Virus record (IMG/VR): IMGVR_UViG_3300006903_000171 | Span: 1 to 21,544 of that record | Length of the DNA stretch: 21,544 nt | Direction: 5' to 3' (one strand) | Source: a virus | Shown here: positions 1-7,036 of the stretch, piece by piece | How positions within the stretch are numbered: the stretch's first letter is position 1 | How the letters are laid out: the number at the start of each line of letters is the position of its first letter | Notes under the pieces: generated by a model | The model's database searches: none | Told to the model about the DNA's origin: nothing | The model's input: only the letters and a program-made list of their open reading frames with translations | Made by a program: the position numbers and the translations under genes

Positions 1-608
1 GTGCCTGTACCATTAAACCACTGCCCCGACCGCCGTCCGTCCGTCGTTACATTCAACACCGGCGAAGTTCCACCCGCCGTCGTCTGCATCATCGTCGGCG
101 TTCCCGCCGTTTGATGCGTGCGCGACAGTCCAACAATCACGCCACCGATTGTTGCCAAGTCGCCGTTGTTAATCCCGGACCATACCGCCGTCCAGTCGAT
201 GAAGCGGTTTGTAACTGCAGTCACTGCTGACACATTGCCCACCAAACTCCAGCCGGTTGTGCCGGTTCCAGTAATCTTCGTCCACAACGTATTCCCGCCG
301 ATTCCATCCAACTGCTGCCAGAGCCAGCCGACCGGAGCGGGGACTACACCTTCGGGAGCGCCGTAGCCTGCGAGTGTGCTGCTTTCTTGCAGTAGCGCGA
401 CGGCGGCGTTGAGTGTGACTAGCCCGATATTATACGGGAAGAGCACGCCACTAACGCGTACGAATGGCACACCGTCCGCTGCCGCACGTGCAATCGCCGC
501 ACTAATCGTCTGCTCATTCGTAAAGCCCGTTTGACGAAACCACAACGCGTCGTAGGTTTTGCTGTCTACGACTTGTGTAAGCTGCGAGGGAGTCTGCGGA
601 ATCGCCAT
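1..608 (-). CDS. Tail-spike/tail-fibre-like protein, C-terminus cut by window edge
   Basis: The frame is open from ATG at 608 to the window edge (202 codons) with no stop, so the C-terminal part is missing. The start overlaps the stop of the upstream adaptor-like gene as TAATG, indicating translational coupling. The middle contains a Gly/Thr/Trp-rich stretch of the form P-x-G-W-L-W-Q-Q followed by N-T-L-W-x-K-x-T-G-T-G-T-T-G-W. From memory, such stretches are common in phage tail fibres and spikes just before beta-helical or receptor-binding parts. The N-terminus, with several Gln and Thr, could be the virion-attachment end. Position after the adaptor gene fits a tail component. The call is a family-level inference; no enzymatic motif is visible in the part present. 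Confidence 0.6.
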   Translation of the reverse strand, partial: MAIPQTPSQLTQVVDSKTYDALWFRQTGFTNEQTISAAIARAAADGVPFVRVSGVLFPYNIGLVTLNAAVALLQESSTLAGYGAPEGVVPAPVGWLWQQLDGIGGNTLWTKITGTGTTGWSLVGNVSAVTAVTNRFIDWTAVWSGINNGDLATIGGVIVGLSRTHQTAGTPTMMQTTAGGTSPVLNVTTDGRRSGQWFNGTG

Positions 609-1318
609 TATGTTCCACCATACGCCCACGGATTCTCGGGGCTGAACGCCACCGTCATGCCGTGGTATTGTCTACGGATACTATTCATAAGTCGCTGTCT
701 CGACTGTTCGCCGAGTGCCTGTAGTTGCATGCTTTCTTCCGCATTACCCTTGCCCATTGCATATGCGGCACTAAGTAGAACGAGCGACTGCTCGCTTCCC
801 TCCGGCATTGGCAACGTTGTGCCGTCTGCCAGTTGACTGAAGGCGACGGGACGGAAGTTGTATCGCAATTCGACGAATGTGGTTACTGCACCGAGTGGAT
901 GCAGCCACACTTGATCGCCGAGGAATTGGTAGCTAAACCGCTGTTCAATCCCGGTTGATGCCTGAATCGTTGAGGGGTCGTTGGTCAATGACTGCGCGAC
1001 CATTAGATAGTCGCGTGGGTCTTTGGGGAAGTAGTGGCGTCCATCCGCGATAACCTGCTGCATGCGGTAGAAGCGTTGTGTGAGATCGCCACCAAACGCG
1101 GTCAACTTCAAGTCGATGAAGCCCGGCGTGTGAAGCGGGAGGGGGATTTGTTGGTACTGCGAGTTGATATATGGAGCAACGTCCAACATATCGCTCCACA
1201 AGTCGTCTAGAACGAACTGAATGGCGATGTTGAGATTGGTGTCACTCCACCGCTTCCCGTTCGGATCGTCGAGGTACTCACGCACCATCGTACGTGTTTG
1301 TGCTTTTGTAATCGCCAC
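608..1318 (-). CDS. Head-tail adaptor-like virion protein
   Basis: This 236-residue protein probably joins the head to the tail at the portal vertex. The N-terminal region has the pattern M-V-R-E-Y-L-D-D followed by R-W-S-D-T-N-L-N and a helix with L-D-D-L-W, typical of phage adaptor or head-completion proteins, where a short loop reading W-(S/T)-D is followed by a helix. The start is GTG at 1318, with AAGGGG six bases upstream as ribosome binding site. The stop overlaps the ATG of the tail-like gene. Its place between capsid and tail genes supports the role. The match is to a broad family only, so the exact adaptor type is uncertain. Confidence 0.55.
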   Translation of the reverse strand: MAITKAQTRTMVREYLDDPNGKRWSDTNLNIAIQFVLDDLWSDMLDVAPYINSQYQQIPLPLHTPGFIDLKLTAFGGDLTQRFYRMQQVIADGRHYFPKDPRDYLMVAQSLTNDPSTIQASTGIEQRFSYQFLGDQVWLHPLGAVTTFVELRYNFRPVAFSQLADGTTLPMPEGSEQSLVLLSAAYAMGKGNAEESMQLQALGEQSRQRLMNSIRRQYHGMTVAFSPENPWAYGGT

Positions 1319-1327
1319 GCGCGCCCC

Positions 1328-1597
1328 TTACGGCAATACACACTTTTCCCAGGCTTCGTGACTCAATTGCGCAACCGTGATGCACAATTGCTCTGTTTGC
1401 ACACGGGTTAATTCATGCACCGCTTCAGTCAGCTTTACCGTGTTACTGTCGTGCATTGCCAACTGCGCGGGGATGCCGCTAACTGATTTAACTGTCTTCG
1501 CTGTCGCTGCGCCAAAACCGACAAGGGCGAACGCGGCTGCTATTATCGTCCATTTACCGCCGTTGAGCGCGCCAAACGCGTCGGTGAGGCGCGACAT
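1328..1597 (-). CDS. Small single-span membrane protein
   Basis: This 89-residue protein has one clear membrane segment at about residues 16-34 (rich in Ala, Ile, Val, Gly), preceded by a Lys. A polar, probably helical tail of about 50 residues ends with two cysteines (in Q-L-C-I-T and E-K-C-V). ATG at 1597 directly abuts the stop of the upstream gene (TAA then ATG). The shape, a short cytoplasmic end, one span and a helical tail, resembles inner-membrane spanins or other lysis accessory proteins. No signature confirms that, and a membrane-attached virion assembly role is equally possible. Position in the late operon fits lysis or morphogenesis. Confidence 0.6.
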   Translation of the reverse strand: MSRLTDAFGALNGGKWTIIAAAFALVGFGAATAKTVKSVSGIPAQLAMHDSNTVKLTEAVHELTRVQTEQLCITVAQLSHEAWEKCVLP

Positions 1598-1927
1598 TTA
1601 CTTCTTACTCGACTTCTCCTGCTCAGCAGCCAACGCGGCCATTATCACAGGGGCATCTACTTGCTTACCAACAACACTGGGATGGTTTTTCTCCAAGTGC
1701 TCCCGGATATTCTTCTCCGGCAACGCCCCGTCGAACGTCTGTCCGCACCAGAGACAGGGGAGCGCACGCGACCCCTTTGCCGCCGCCAATACTGCAGCCA
1801 TCGCGCGATTCATCGGGTCGGTTGATTCGAGTTGTTCCACCTCTACGTTTGAGAGGTGGCTGAAATCGGCCATTCCGCGATGCAAATCGCCATTAGGCAA
1901 CTGATACAACCGAGGTGCTTCACTCAT
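1598..1927 (-). CDS. Small C2H2-type zinc-finger-like protein
   Basis: This 109-residue protein has one zinc-finger-like motif: C58-x2-C61, then H77-x4-H82, with hydrophobic residues at finger-like positions. The rest is Ala- and Glu-rich and ends in a Lys tail. The start at 1927 overlaps the end of the upstream gene by eight bases. Single C2H2 fingers in small phage proteins can bind nucleic acid or only stabilise the fold; I cannot tell which. It lies in the virion operon between two unknowns, so a role in packaging or head completion is possible but not shown. Confidence 0.6.
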   Translation of the reverse strand: MSEAPRLYQLPNGDLHRGMADFSHLSNVEVEQLESTDPMNRAMAAVLAAAKGSRALPCLWCGQTFDGALPEKNIREHLEKNHPSVVGKQVDAPVIMAALAAEQEKSSKK

Positions 1928-2441
1928 TTTCCGCCATATCCTTTATCAACCGCTCTACAGTCGTCTCGTCGTGCTTGCCAACGAAGCCCCATAGGGTTGA
2001 CGCGATGTCTTCTGCTCTATCGACTACTTCCTGCTGACGCTGTTTGCGTACTTTCGCATTCTTCTCCACCAACTCCTTCATCCGCTCGCGCCAGGGGTGT
2101 TGAGTATTGTCACACTTGCCTAGTAACTCAAGCACCTTCGACATAATCGAATCGGGCGCGACGGGGACACTTTCTGGATCGTGAATATCCTCGCAAAACC
2201 AGCCGAGGGAGTCGAATGCATCACCAATCTCCCCGCTCTGCACCATCTCCCACCGCTTATCCGACTGCGGCCAGTTGCAGATTAGCGAGTAGCGGCCTTC
2301 GAAATCGCGGTGGCGGGGGTTGTAGACGGCGTTGGGAAACCAACGAATGTCGAGCAGCGAATCCAAGCTTTGCAACTCGGCTCGAATGCGCTGCTCAACA
2401 TCGGGATTCGGCTCTGGACGGTGCCGAATGACCGTTAGCAT
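1920..2441 (-). CDS. Hypothetical protein of the virion operon
   Basis: I do not recognise this 173-residue protein. It is acidic, rich in Trp (about eight) and contains a charged C-terminal helical half with several Glu, Lys and Arg pairs. No signal peptide, membrane span or catalytic motif is visible. ATG at 2441 overlaps the upstream stop as TAATG, and the 3' end overlaps the next gene by eight bases, so it is translated as part of the same coupled set. Position between the capsid and adaptor genes suggests a head-associated or chaperone role, by location only. Confidence 0.65.
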   Translation of the reverse strand: MLTVIRHRPEPNPDVEQRIRAELQSLDSLLDIRWFPNAVYNPRHRDFEGRYSLICNWPQSDKRWEMVQSGEIGDAFDSLGWFCEDIHDPESVPVAPDSIMSKVLELLGKCDNTQHPWRERMKELVEKNAKVRKQRQQEVVDRAEDIASTLWGFVGKHDETTVERLIKDMAENE

Positions 2442-2689
2442 TACGCTGCGACGGTTGCGACGAACCGGATGTGTGTAGGCGGTGGGACTAACTCGCCGGT
2501 CAACACTTCCGGATTGGTTGCGACACCGACCGCACCAGTTGGGATGCTTGCGGACGTAATCGGGAATGGGTTTGCCGCGTCGAGTTGTCCCCGGTCGCGG
2601 TAGTAGTTGAGCGCAGTGATGTTAATCGTCTGCGCACCATTCGCGGTTGTCAGCTTAATCTCTAGAATCCTATCATGTATCTTCGCCAT
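2441..2689 (-). CDS. Small hypothetical protein of the virion operon
   Basis: This 82-residue protein is predominantly beta-type by residue pattern: Thr-, Ile- and Val-rich with short polar turns and no membrane segment. I do not recognise it. The stop is coupled to the next start as TAATG at 2441. A 70-base gap separates it from the holin-like gene upstream and contains a compact hairpin. A small beta protein near the capsid gene could be a decoration or joining protein, but only context suggests that. Confidence 0.55.
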   Translation of the reverse strand: MAKIHDRILEIKLTTANGAQTINITALNYYRDRGQLDAANPFPITSASIPTGAVGVATNPEVLTGELVPPPTHIRFVATVAA

Positions 2690-2714
2690 ACGTGCCTCAG
2701 TCGCTTACATTAGC

Positions 2715-2729
2715 TCGCTCGGCGAGCGA
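2715..2729. other. Short intergenic hairpin
   Basis: A six-base stem (TCGCTC/GAGCGA) with a three-base loop lies in the 70-base gap between the 82-residue gene and the holin-like gene. No T-run follows on either strand, so it is not a convincing intrinsic terminator. It may be an mRNA processing or stability element. Confidence 0.35.
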
Positions 2730-2759
2730 CTTCTGTTGACAAGCGACAGTATTCACTGC

Positions 2760-2957
2760 TTAGCTACTTGCTTCACCTTGGAAGTACGCCGCTAGCTTCG
2801 CGAGCGCGCCTGCGACTACACCACCAACGACAACGGCGATTGCGGCAAGTGGGCCGGAAAGACCGGCGAAGTGGGAAGCGTCGCCGAAGTACATGCCCGC
2901 TGCGGCAACTGCTGCTGCTGCTACACCGTATAGGAAATGCTTGAAAAATGCTGACAT
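2760..2957 (-). CDS. Small two-span membrane protein, holin-like
   Basis: This 65-residue protein has two hydrophobic helices, about residues 8-24 and 36-58, separated by a short turn with Asp, His and Gly, and a short polar C-terminus. Size and topology match class II holins, which form inner-membrane lesions that release endolysin at lysis. The start at 2957 has a strong AGGAG-type ribosome binding site about five bases upstream. The Ala/Gly/Val-rich composition with small-residue repeats favours helix packing in the membrane. No endolysin gene is visible in the window, so holin is a structural guess; a membrane-associated virion protein is the main alternative. Confidence 0.5.
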   Translation of the reverse strand: MSAFFKHFLYGVAAAAVAAAGMYFGDASHFAGLSGPLAAIAVVVGGVVAGALAKLAAYFQGEASS

Positions 2958-2968
2958 TACTTCTCCTG

Positions 2969-3541
2969 TTAGTACGTCTCAATCAATACAGTGGGAAGAC
3001 CTTTGGCGGTGTTGCCAATGCTTGTTAGTGCAGTAACCGCCGTGATTTGTACTTCCACCAGGAAGATGTCGTTTTGTCCACCACCCGGTTGATACATCGT
3101 CCACAAATCGCCGTTCGTCACTTCATTCCCCGCATCGGTTAGTGAAAGAAGCTGAAGCGGCTGTCCGATTGCGACAGGCGATCCGAGGGTTGTTACGTCA
3201 AACCACTGCAGGGTGAGTGCGCCGGTCGCACCTGAAAACAATGCGTATCCGGGCGAGCACTCTAGCTTATACAACTTCCCGCCACGGACACTAAATCGCC
3301 CAACACTCGCCGCACCAATGGTGTTGACGTATGCAGTTGTCGTGTCGAGGAGGACGGATGCTCCACCGAGCGCGCCGGTTAGCTGCGCGACAGATGGGCG
3401 AGAGAAGTCTACTGTGTCGATTTTAAGATGGTCGCCAACACCGATGTTGGCCCCTTGCAGCGCAGACGAGTGCGCGAAGACGAAATCCTTCGTGCCGCTG
3501 AACGTCTGCGTGTCTACTGTACCACTACGAGGAAATGCCAT
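2969..3541 (-). CDS. Putative virion protein (decoration or fibre-like)
   Basis: This 190-residue protein is rich in Gly, Thr, Ala and Val with regular alternation, typical of beta-sandwich virion proteins. It begins M-A-F-P-R-S-G-T and carries a G-G-K-L-Y-K-L-E stretch and a G-G-G-Q-N-D stretch. I do not recognise the family. The ribosome binding site (AAGGAA) lies inside the end of the HNH gene upstream, three bases before this ATG, so the HNH gene appears to have inserted between the capsid gene and this one. That position, directly after the capsid in the original operon, fits a capsid decoration or head-fibre protein. Confidence 0.5.
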   Translation of the reverse strand: MAFPRSGTVDTQTFSGTKDFVFAHSSALQGANIGVGDHLKIDTVDFSRPSVAQLTGALGGASVLLDTTTAYVNTIGAASVGRFSVRGGKLYKLECSPGYALFSGATGALTLQWFDVTTLGSPVAIGQPLQLLSLTDAGNEVTNGDLWTMYQPGGGQNDIFLVEVQITAVTALTSIGNTAKGLPTVLIETY

Positions 3542-3544
3542 TGC

Positions 3545-4060
3545 TTATTCCTTAGTCCCTGCCCCGTCTGTTGAACGTGCAGATGTGGTTATGCGTGAAT
3601 CGGACTTGGGTTGTCTGACTTCTTTGTTCTCTACTCTTTTAATCCAATTGCATGTTGGGCATAGCAACTGAAATGGAGCTGAATCCTGCAAAATGGTGGC
3701 CCAAAGATTTTTCCCAAAATGCTTTAGGCGTCTGCGTTCAGTGTCACCAATCGCAACAATGTGATCTACCTGTAAAACGCGCGCATCGTCAAATCCACAT
3801 CTTACGCACGTGTTCCCAAGCTTTTCAAATGCTGCTGCTTTTGTGGCGTGATACCGTTTTAAATCTGCCTTGCGCTGAATTCTCAAATTGGCTTCTGGGT
3901 TTTGTCGTCGCCACTGACGAGTTTTTTCGCGCCAAATTTCTCGTTGCTCTTCAGTGCCTTTGACGCGTTCAGCCGCCGCCTTCAACTCTTCAGCATGCCG
4001 CTCGCGGTATCTCCGTTGTGCTTCACGCTGTTTTTCGAGTCGATGCTCTTTCGAGTACAT
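3545..4060 (-). CDS. HNH endonuclease, homing-type (downstream of capsid gene)
   Basis: This 171-residue protein is an HNH nuclease of the free-standing phage homing type, a metal-dependent enzyme that nicks or cuts DNA. The first two thirds are a very basic helical DNA-binding arm. The catalytic fold has a zinc knuckle C85-x2-C88 and C134-x2-C137, the catalytic pair D99-H100 and N138. It is AT-richer than its neighbours, has its own promoter at 4094-4122, and sits between the capsid gene and a virion gene. Two relatives occur at 5467-5853 and 19607-19954, sharing the L-G-x-x-C, D-H and C-x-x-C-N-W blocks. Confidence 0.88.
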   Translation of the reverse strand: MYSKEHRLEKQREAQRRYRERHAEELKAAAERVKGTEEQREIWREKTRQWRRQNPEANLRIQRKADLKRYHATKAAAFEKLGNTCVRCGFDDARVLQVDHIVAIGDTERRRLKHFGKNLWATILQDSAPFQLLCPTCNWIKRVENKEVRQPKSDSRITTSARSTDGAGTKE

Positions 4061-4093
4061 CTTTCCGCCTTTCCGCCTGTATTGGCTACCACT

Positions 4094-4122
4094 AGGATAA
4101 CCAGTACAGGACGAAAAGTCAA
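4094..4122 (-). promoter_or_regulatory. Sigma-70-like promoter for the HNH gene
   Basis: On the minus strand, TTGACT (4122-4117) and TATCCT (4099-4094) are separated by 17 bases. The predicted start is about 27 bases before the HNH ATG at 4060. A purine-rich repeat (GGCGGAAA twice) lies between promoter and ATG and supplies the ribosome binding site. Confidence 0.5.
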
Positions 4123-4170
4123 GCGCGGTAGGTGAAAAGCTCGTAAGTTATTGCCAGGATAGCAGATAAC

Positions 4171-5448
4171 TCAGGCAAAAACAGGCGAGTAATTCACCGT
4201 ATCGGTTATTCCCGAGATAACTCCCTGGCTCAACCGATTCAACACGCCGTAGTTCCAGTAGCTTGCAAACACGGCTTCCCACGCATCACGGTTGGACACA
4301 CGCTGCCACTTCGGCGCGTCTTGGAACGAAATCTCGCCGAAGTCCATCAGGTCTACGAAGGCGGTGTCCGGCCCATATACTGCGTACAACCGACCGCGCG
4401 GGCTCCAAGGGTCGTCTACCAACGTTGCATTAGCAACCTGCACGCCGGTAAATCCGCCCTTTAGCTCCATCTGCGGCGCACTGAAGCGCCGGAGACCAAG
4501 TAGAGACTCGCCGTACGCCTGCCAGATACCTGTGCTGGTTAGCAGCAACATGTTCTTGGGAGACTTACGCCAGTCTACGCCTGCACGCGCACGGATCGTG
4601 TTCAACAGCTTCATCACAATCGTTTCGTCAACGGTTGTTGATGTGATCTTATTCGCTGTCCAGCGGGGGTCGTTTAGGCCCTCGAAGGTTGCAAACGCTG
4701 CTTCTACGTCCATGATTGACTTTAGGCCGTGCGGTTCCGCACCGAACGAGGTGTCGTTCGCGTCTACTGCTGCGGGAACGCAAGTAACGATAACGTCGTT
4801 CGCCACCTGACCGGCAACTGCGGTCACGTAGTTGAATGTAGTATTGTCGCCGGAATTGCTGTGCGACAAAATCTGCGTCTTTCCCCGTAGTGCGAACGTT
4901 GTGCCGTTGAGCACAGCGATTGTATCGCCGTCCACGAGGTGGAGATTGCCGGGGCCTGCACCAGTAATCCCATACGGGGCCGATGCAATCACCTGGGTTG
5001 TTGAGTTGACGGTACCGATGACCGCGCGGATACCGAGCGAGTCGCCGTGGAGGATGCGCTCCTGCTCGATTTCCCACTGGTCCATCACGTCTTCTACGAT
5101 CTTCTTGGCAGCACTAATGTAGCTGCCTTTTTCATTGTTGGTCGCTTTCAAAGCCAATCCGTCAATCTGTACCTTTGCGTAAGTACGGGCGACGGAGAGG
5201 CGACCCTGCTTTTCACGCGCGATCTGCGAGACGGGTAGGAAGCCCGCTGCAGACGAAACGAATCCGCCACGCCGTTCAACCTTCACGTCGAAGAACAGGT
5301 CGTTACCTGCGTAGGTAACGTGTTCAGGACCGAGCTTGCGCGCTTGCGCCAAAAGAACAGTATTTATAGGAAAGATTTTCTTGCGGATGGGCAGATACAC
5401 ATTTTTAAGTACCGGCGTAAAATCTTGCAAGATTTGTGGGTCAGCCAA
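4171..5448 (-). CDS. Major capsid protein (HK97-fold type)
   Basis: This 425-residue protein matches phage major capsid proteins in length, composition and order. An N-terminal helical stretch is followed by a region with R-R-G-G and V-A-R-T-Y-A-K, a long helix around E-D-V-M-D-Q-W-E (spine-helix-like), a variable Gly/Thr-rich middle, and a C-terminal A-domain-like part ending in a tyrosine- and valine-rich strand. Such proteins assemble the icosahedral shell. The start is TTG at 5448 with AGGA seven bases upstream; a TAG lies in frame just before, which fixes the start. A weak start codon on a capsid gene is odd and may reflect the HNH insertion immediately upstream (HNH stop at 5467). Confidence 0.85.
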   Translation of the reverse strand: MADPQILQDFTPVLKNVYLPIRKKIFPINTVLLAQARKLGPEHVTYAGNDLFFDVKVERRGGFVSSAAGFLPVSQIAREKQGRLSVARTYAKVQIDGLALKATNNEKGSYISAAKKIVEDVMDQWEIEQERILHGDSLGIRAVIGTVNSTTQVIASAPYGITGAGPGNLHLVDGDTIAVLNGTTFALRGKTQILSHSNSGDNTTFNYVTAVAGQVANDVIVTCVPAAVDANDTSFGAEPHGLKSIMDVEAAFATFEGLNDPRWTANKITSTTVDETIVMKLLNTIRARAGVDWRKSPKNMLLLTSTGIWQAYGESLLGLRRFSAPQMELKGGFTGVQVANATLVDDPWSPRGRLYAVYGPDTAFVDLMDFGEISFQDAPKWQRVSNRDAWEAVFASYWNYGVLNRLSQGVISGITDTVNYSPVFA

Positions 5449-5466
5449 TTGCTTATCCTACCGTTT

Positions 5467-5853
5467 TCAATACTTCCGAGTATTTACCTCGCCGCGCTCA
5501 TGACGTTTGATCCAATTGCAGTTAGCGCAAAGGATTTGATAGTCATTCAGATTTTCGAGAATCGTTCGCAGATGCTTCCATCCACGTGCTTTCCACTCTC
5601 GTGATCCACCACCATTTTTGTGGTCGATCTGAAGGGCTCTAGAATCAGAGAATCCACAACGACAGCATTTTTCGCCTAATCGTTGAAAAATTTCTCTGCG
5701 CCATGCCCAATACTGTCTGTGGTAAGATTCTCTATCGTTGGCTCTAAGCTTATCAATATTTTGAGTACGATAGGCTCTTTGCTTGGCACGAATCTGATCG
5801 TGATTTTCCCGATAGTACTGGCGTTGATACTCTTGCCTAGACGAGACGGCCAT
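5467..5853 (-). CDS. HNH endonuclease, homing-type (upstream of capsid gene)
   Basis: This 128-residue HNH nuclease has a short basic N-terminal helix rich in Arg, Gln and Tyr. The nuclease core has C63-x2-C66, the catalytic pair D77-H78, C109-x2-C112 and N113. The start at 5853 has GAGGG five bases upstream. It is the first gene after the divergent promoter and ends 18 bases before the capsid start, so with the enzyme at 3545-4060 it brackets the capsid gene. AT content is higher than in the capsid gene. A 123-base leader without a convincing gene separates it from the predicted transcription start. Confidence 0.88.
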   Translation of the reverse strand: MAVSSRQEYQRQYYRENHDQIRAKQRAYRTQNIDKLRANDRESYHRQYWAWRREIFQRLGEKCCRCGFSDSRALQIDHKNGGGSREWKARGWKHLRTILENLNDYQILCANCNWIKRHERGEVNTRKY

Positions 5854-5982
5854 TTGGCCCTCGCAGCATTGTCTTGCCCAAAGCGTTAGGAGGGAGCGAG
5901 CCGGATGGGCTTCGGGATCGCGCGCATAGTATTGATAACGGGAGAGCTTGCCAACACGGGAGGCTGCCGCTATTAGGAACTA

Positions 5983-6011
5983 ATCCTAACTACTTGTGGT
6001 CTATTTGTCAA
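5983..6011 (-). promoter_or_regulatory. Sigma-70-like promoter for the virion operon
   Basis: On the minus strand, TTGACA (6011-6006) and TAGGAT (5988-5983) are 17 bases apart. The -35 box lies inside the left arm of the inverted repeat at 6001-6066. It faces the HNH and capsid genes. The region 5854-5982 downstream holds only very short frames and is taken as an untranslated leader. Confidence 0.65.
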
Positions 6012-6066
6012 GGGCTATGCGTCATTTTGACGCATACTGGCTAGAAACTGGTCCCTTGACAAATAG
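6001..6066. repeat. Inverted repeat enclosing a second palindrome (putative operator)
   Basis: A perfect 14-base inverted repeat (CTATTTGTCAAGGG at 6001-6014, its complement at 6053-6066) carries the -35 boxes of both divergent promoters. Outside it, GTGG/CCAC continues the pairing past one bulged base. Between the arms lies a second perfect palindrome, TATGCGTCA (6016-6024) and its complement (6028-6036), around a TTT centre. Paired symmetrical sites between divergent promoters are the usual layout of a phage switch operator. Confidence 0.65.
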
Positions 6067-6084
6067 CCACTAGCGGCTTACTAT
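6056..6084 (+). promoter_or_regulatory. Sigma-70-like promoter for the small-gene operon
   Basis: TTGACA (6056-6061) and TACTAT (6079-6084) are 17 bases apart. The predicted start is near 6091, giving a leader of about 66 bases before the ATG at 6157. The leader ends in an A/T-rich run of AATGA-like units and has no strong ribosome binding site. Confidence 0.7.
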
Positions 6085-6156
6085 TGGGTTACTGGTGGAA
6101 TACTGTCAAAATCGTGCTCAATTTAGTGCTAATGAAATGAAATGGAATGAAACAAA

Positions 6157-6414
6157 ATGAATGATTGTAAGATAGTAACGATTCGCTTCCGCCGCGAGCA
6201 CCACGCTGCTTTTCAGGCCGCTGCCGACCAGCGCGCACTAAGCCTAACCGCTTGGGTCACGCAAGCCTGCTTGTCGTATGAGATGAAAAATACGCGGTTT
6301 GTAAAGGCGAAGCAGGCGGTGCAGCAGCCGTTGTGTACGACGTGTGGGCAGCGGCATGCGGTTGAAGCACCACATGGGAAGATACGACAGGATGCGCCGT
6401 GGCGCAGCAAGTAA
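6157..6414 (+). CDS. Ribbon-helix-helix-like regulator candidate with Cys/His tail
   Basis: This 85-residue protein starts with a short strand pattern (K-I-V-T-I-R-F, residues 5-11), a helix (about 13-26), a turn with S-L-T and a second helix (about 29-43). This is the arrangement of Arc/CopG/HicB-type DNA-binding proteins, which bind palindromic operators as dimers. The C-terminal part has C60-x2-C63-x3-H67, perhaps a metal site. It is the first gene after the divergent promoter with the nested inverted repeats, so it may control both promoters. That link is inference from position and fold pattern. A generic small phage protein remains possible. Confidence 0.55.
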   Translation: MNDCKIVTIRFRREHHAAFQAAADQRALSLTAWVTQACLSYEMKNTRFVKAKQAVQQPLCTTCGQRHAVEAPHGKIRQDAPWRSK

Positions 6415-6453
6415 TTCCACCACAAGAAACATGGATACGAGGAGAAATAGGCC

Positions 6454-6660
6454 GTGGACGACGAAGTGAGATGCCCGCGCTGCTTCGGCTTTGGCTCGCT
6501 GTGGCGTGCGCGTCCGCATCCATGCGGGTTGTGCGAGGGGGAGCGGGTTGTTACGGAGAAGCGTGCATTGGAGTGGCGGCTGGGGCTTTTGAAATTAATT
6601 GGATTCGATCGGGCGACTGTGCTGCGGCATATAGAGCAGAAGGGGCAGCCGCCGTGGTAA
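6454..6660 (+). CDS. Mini zinc-knuckle protein, family 1, copy A
   Basis: This 68-residue protein has two cysteine knuckles, C7-P-R-C10 and C24-x-L-C27, separated by 13 residues and followed by V-V-x5-A-L-E-W-R-L. The first knuckle continues F-G-F-G and the second E-G, close to the CxxCxGxG units of the DnaJ zinc domain but with only two units and no J domain. GTG at 6454 is chosen because the N-terminus M-D-D-E-V-R-C aligns with copies B and C, and AGGAG lies upstream. Function is unknown; zinc binding is inferred from the four cysteines. Confidence 0.75.
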   Translation: MDDEVRCPRCFGFGSLWRARPHPCGLCEGERVVTEKRALEWRLGLLKLIGFDRATVLRHIEQKGQPPW

Positions 6661-6791
6661 TTTGCCAACACGTGTATACTGCTTGGACCACCGAGCCGCG
6701 CCCGCTCTTTACCACTAACCCCGACGATGTTATTTATGTACTCGTCCGGCGGTGCGCGCTCTGTGGTGTTGTGGACGAGGGGCGCGCTTGA
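6654..6791 (+). CDS. Very small Cys-containing protein
   Basis: This 45-residue frame starts at GTG 6654, seven bases inside the end of the upstream zinc-knuckle gene, with an AAGGGG-like site upstream. Its stop overlaps the next start as TTGA. It contains an early C-x-H pair, a central P-R-P-L-F-T-T-N-P-D-D segment, and a late C-A-L-C-G knuckle, so it might bind one metal ion. The coupling on both sides supports a real gene. I do not recognise a family. Confidence 0.5.
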   Translation: MVICQHVYTAWTTEPRPLFTTNPDDVIYVLVRRCALCGVVDEGRA

Positions 6792-7036
6792 TATACTTAC
6801 TCGCAGTCGTCTCCGCCGTGCTTACATCCGTCTTCTGGCGGGTGTATATTCGCGCGACCGACCGGAGTAACGCTAACCAGGCGTTCCTCGGCGACTACGG
6901 GCTGCTGCTTATTGGGACGCTGATTCAGCAGTTGTGGGTTACTCATGGGGATGACGTGCGGATACTGCTGCTGTACGATACGGTAGCGGCGGCGACAACA
7001 TGGGGGATTAATCGGTGGACGCGCGCGACGAAGTAA
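6788..7036 (+). CDS. Small membrane protein with TTG start
   Basis: This 82-residue protein has a hydrophobic N-terminal segment (about residues 2-20), a polar stretch, a second segment at about 36-50 and a weaker third at about 58-72. TTG at 6788 is chosen because GAGGGG lies six bases before it and the codon overlaps the previous stop. The stop TAA overlaps an ATG in the next gene. It is probably an inner-membrane protein with two or three spans. No family is recognised; superinfection exclusion or membrane anchoring would be typical roles but are not shown. Confidence 0.6.
   Translation: MIYLLAVVSAVLTSVFWRVYIRATDRSNANQAFLGDYGLLLIGTLIQQLWVTHGDDVRILLLYDTVAAATTWGINRWTRATK

Noticed and set aside
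118-366. 82-residue plus-strand frame near the left edge
   Set aside because: It is antisense to the tail-spike-like frame that is open across 1-608 and coupled to the adaptor gene; no ribosome binding site.
2735-2765. Plus-strand TTGACA in the late operon
   Set aside because: No -10-like hexamer at 16-18 bases, and no plus-strand gene follows.
6431-6450. Tiny ORF between the ribbon-helix-helix-like and zinc genes
   Set aside because: Only five codons; the AGGAG within it serves as ribosome binding site for the GTG at 6454.
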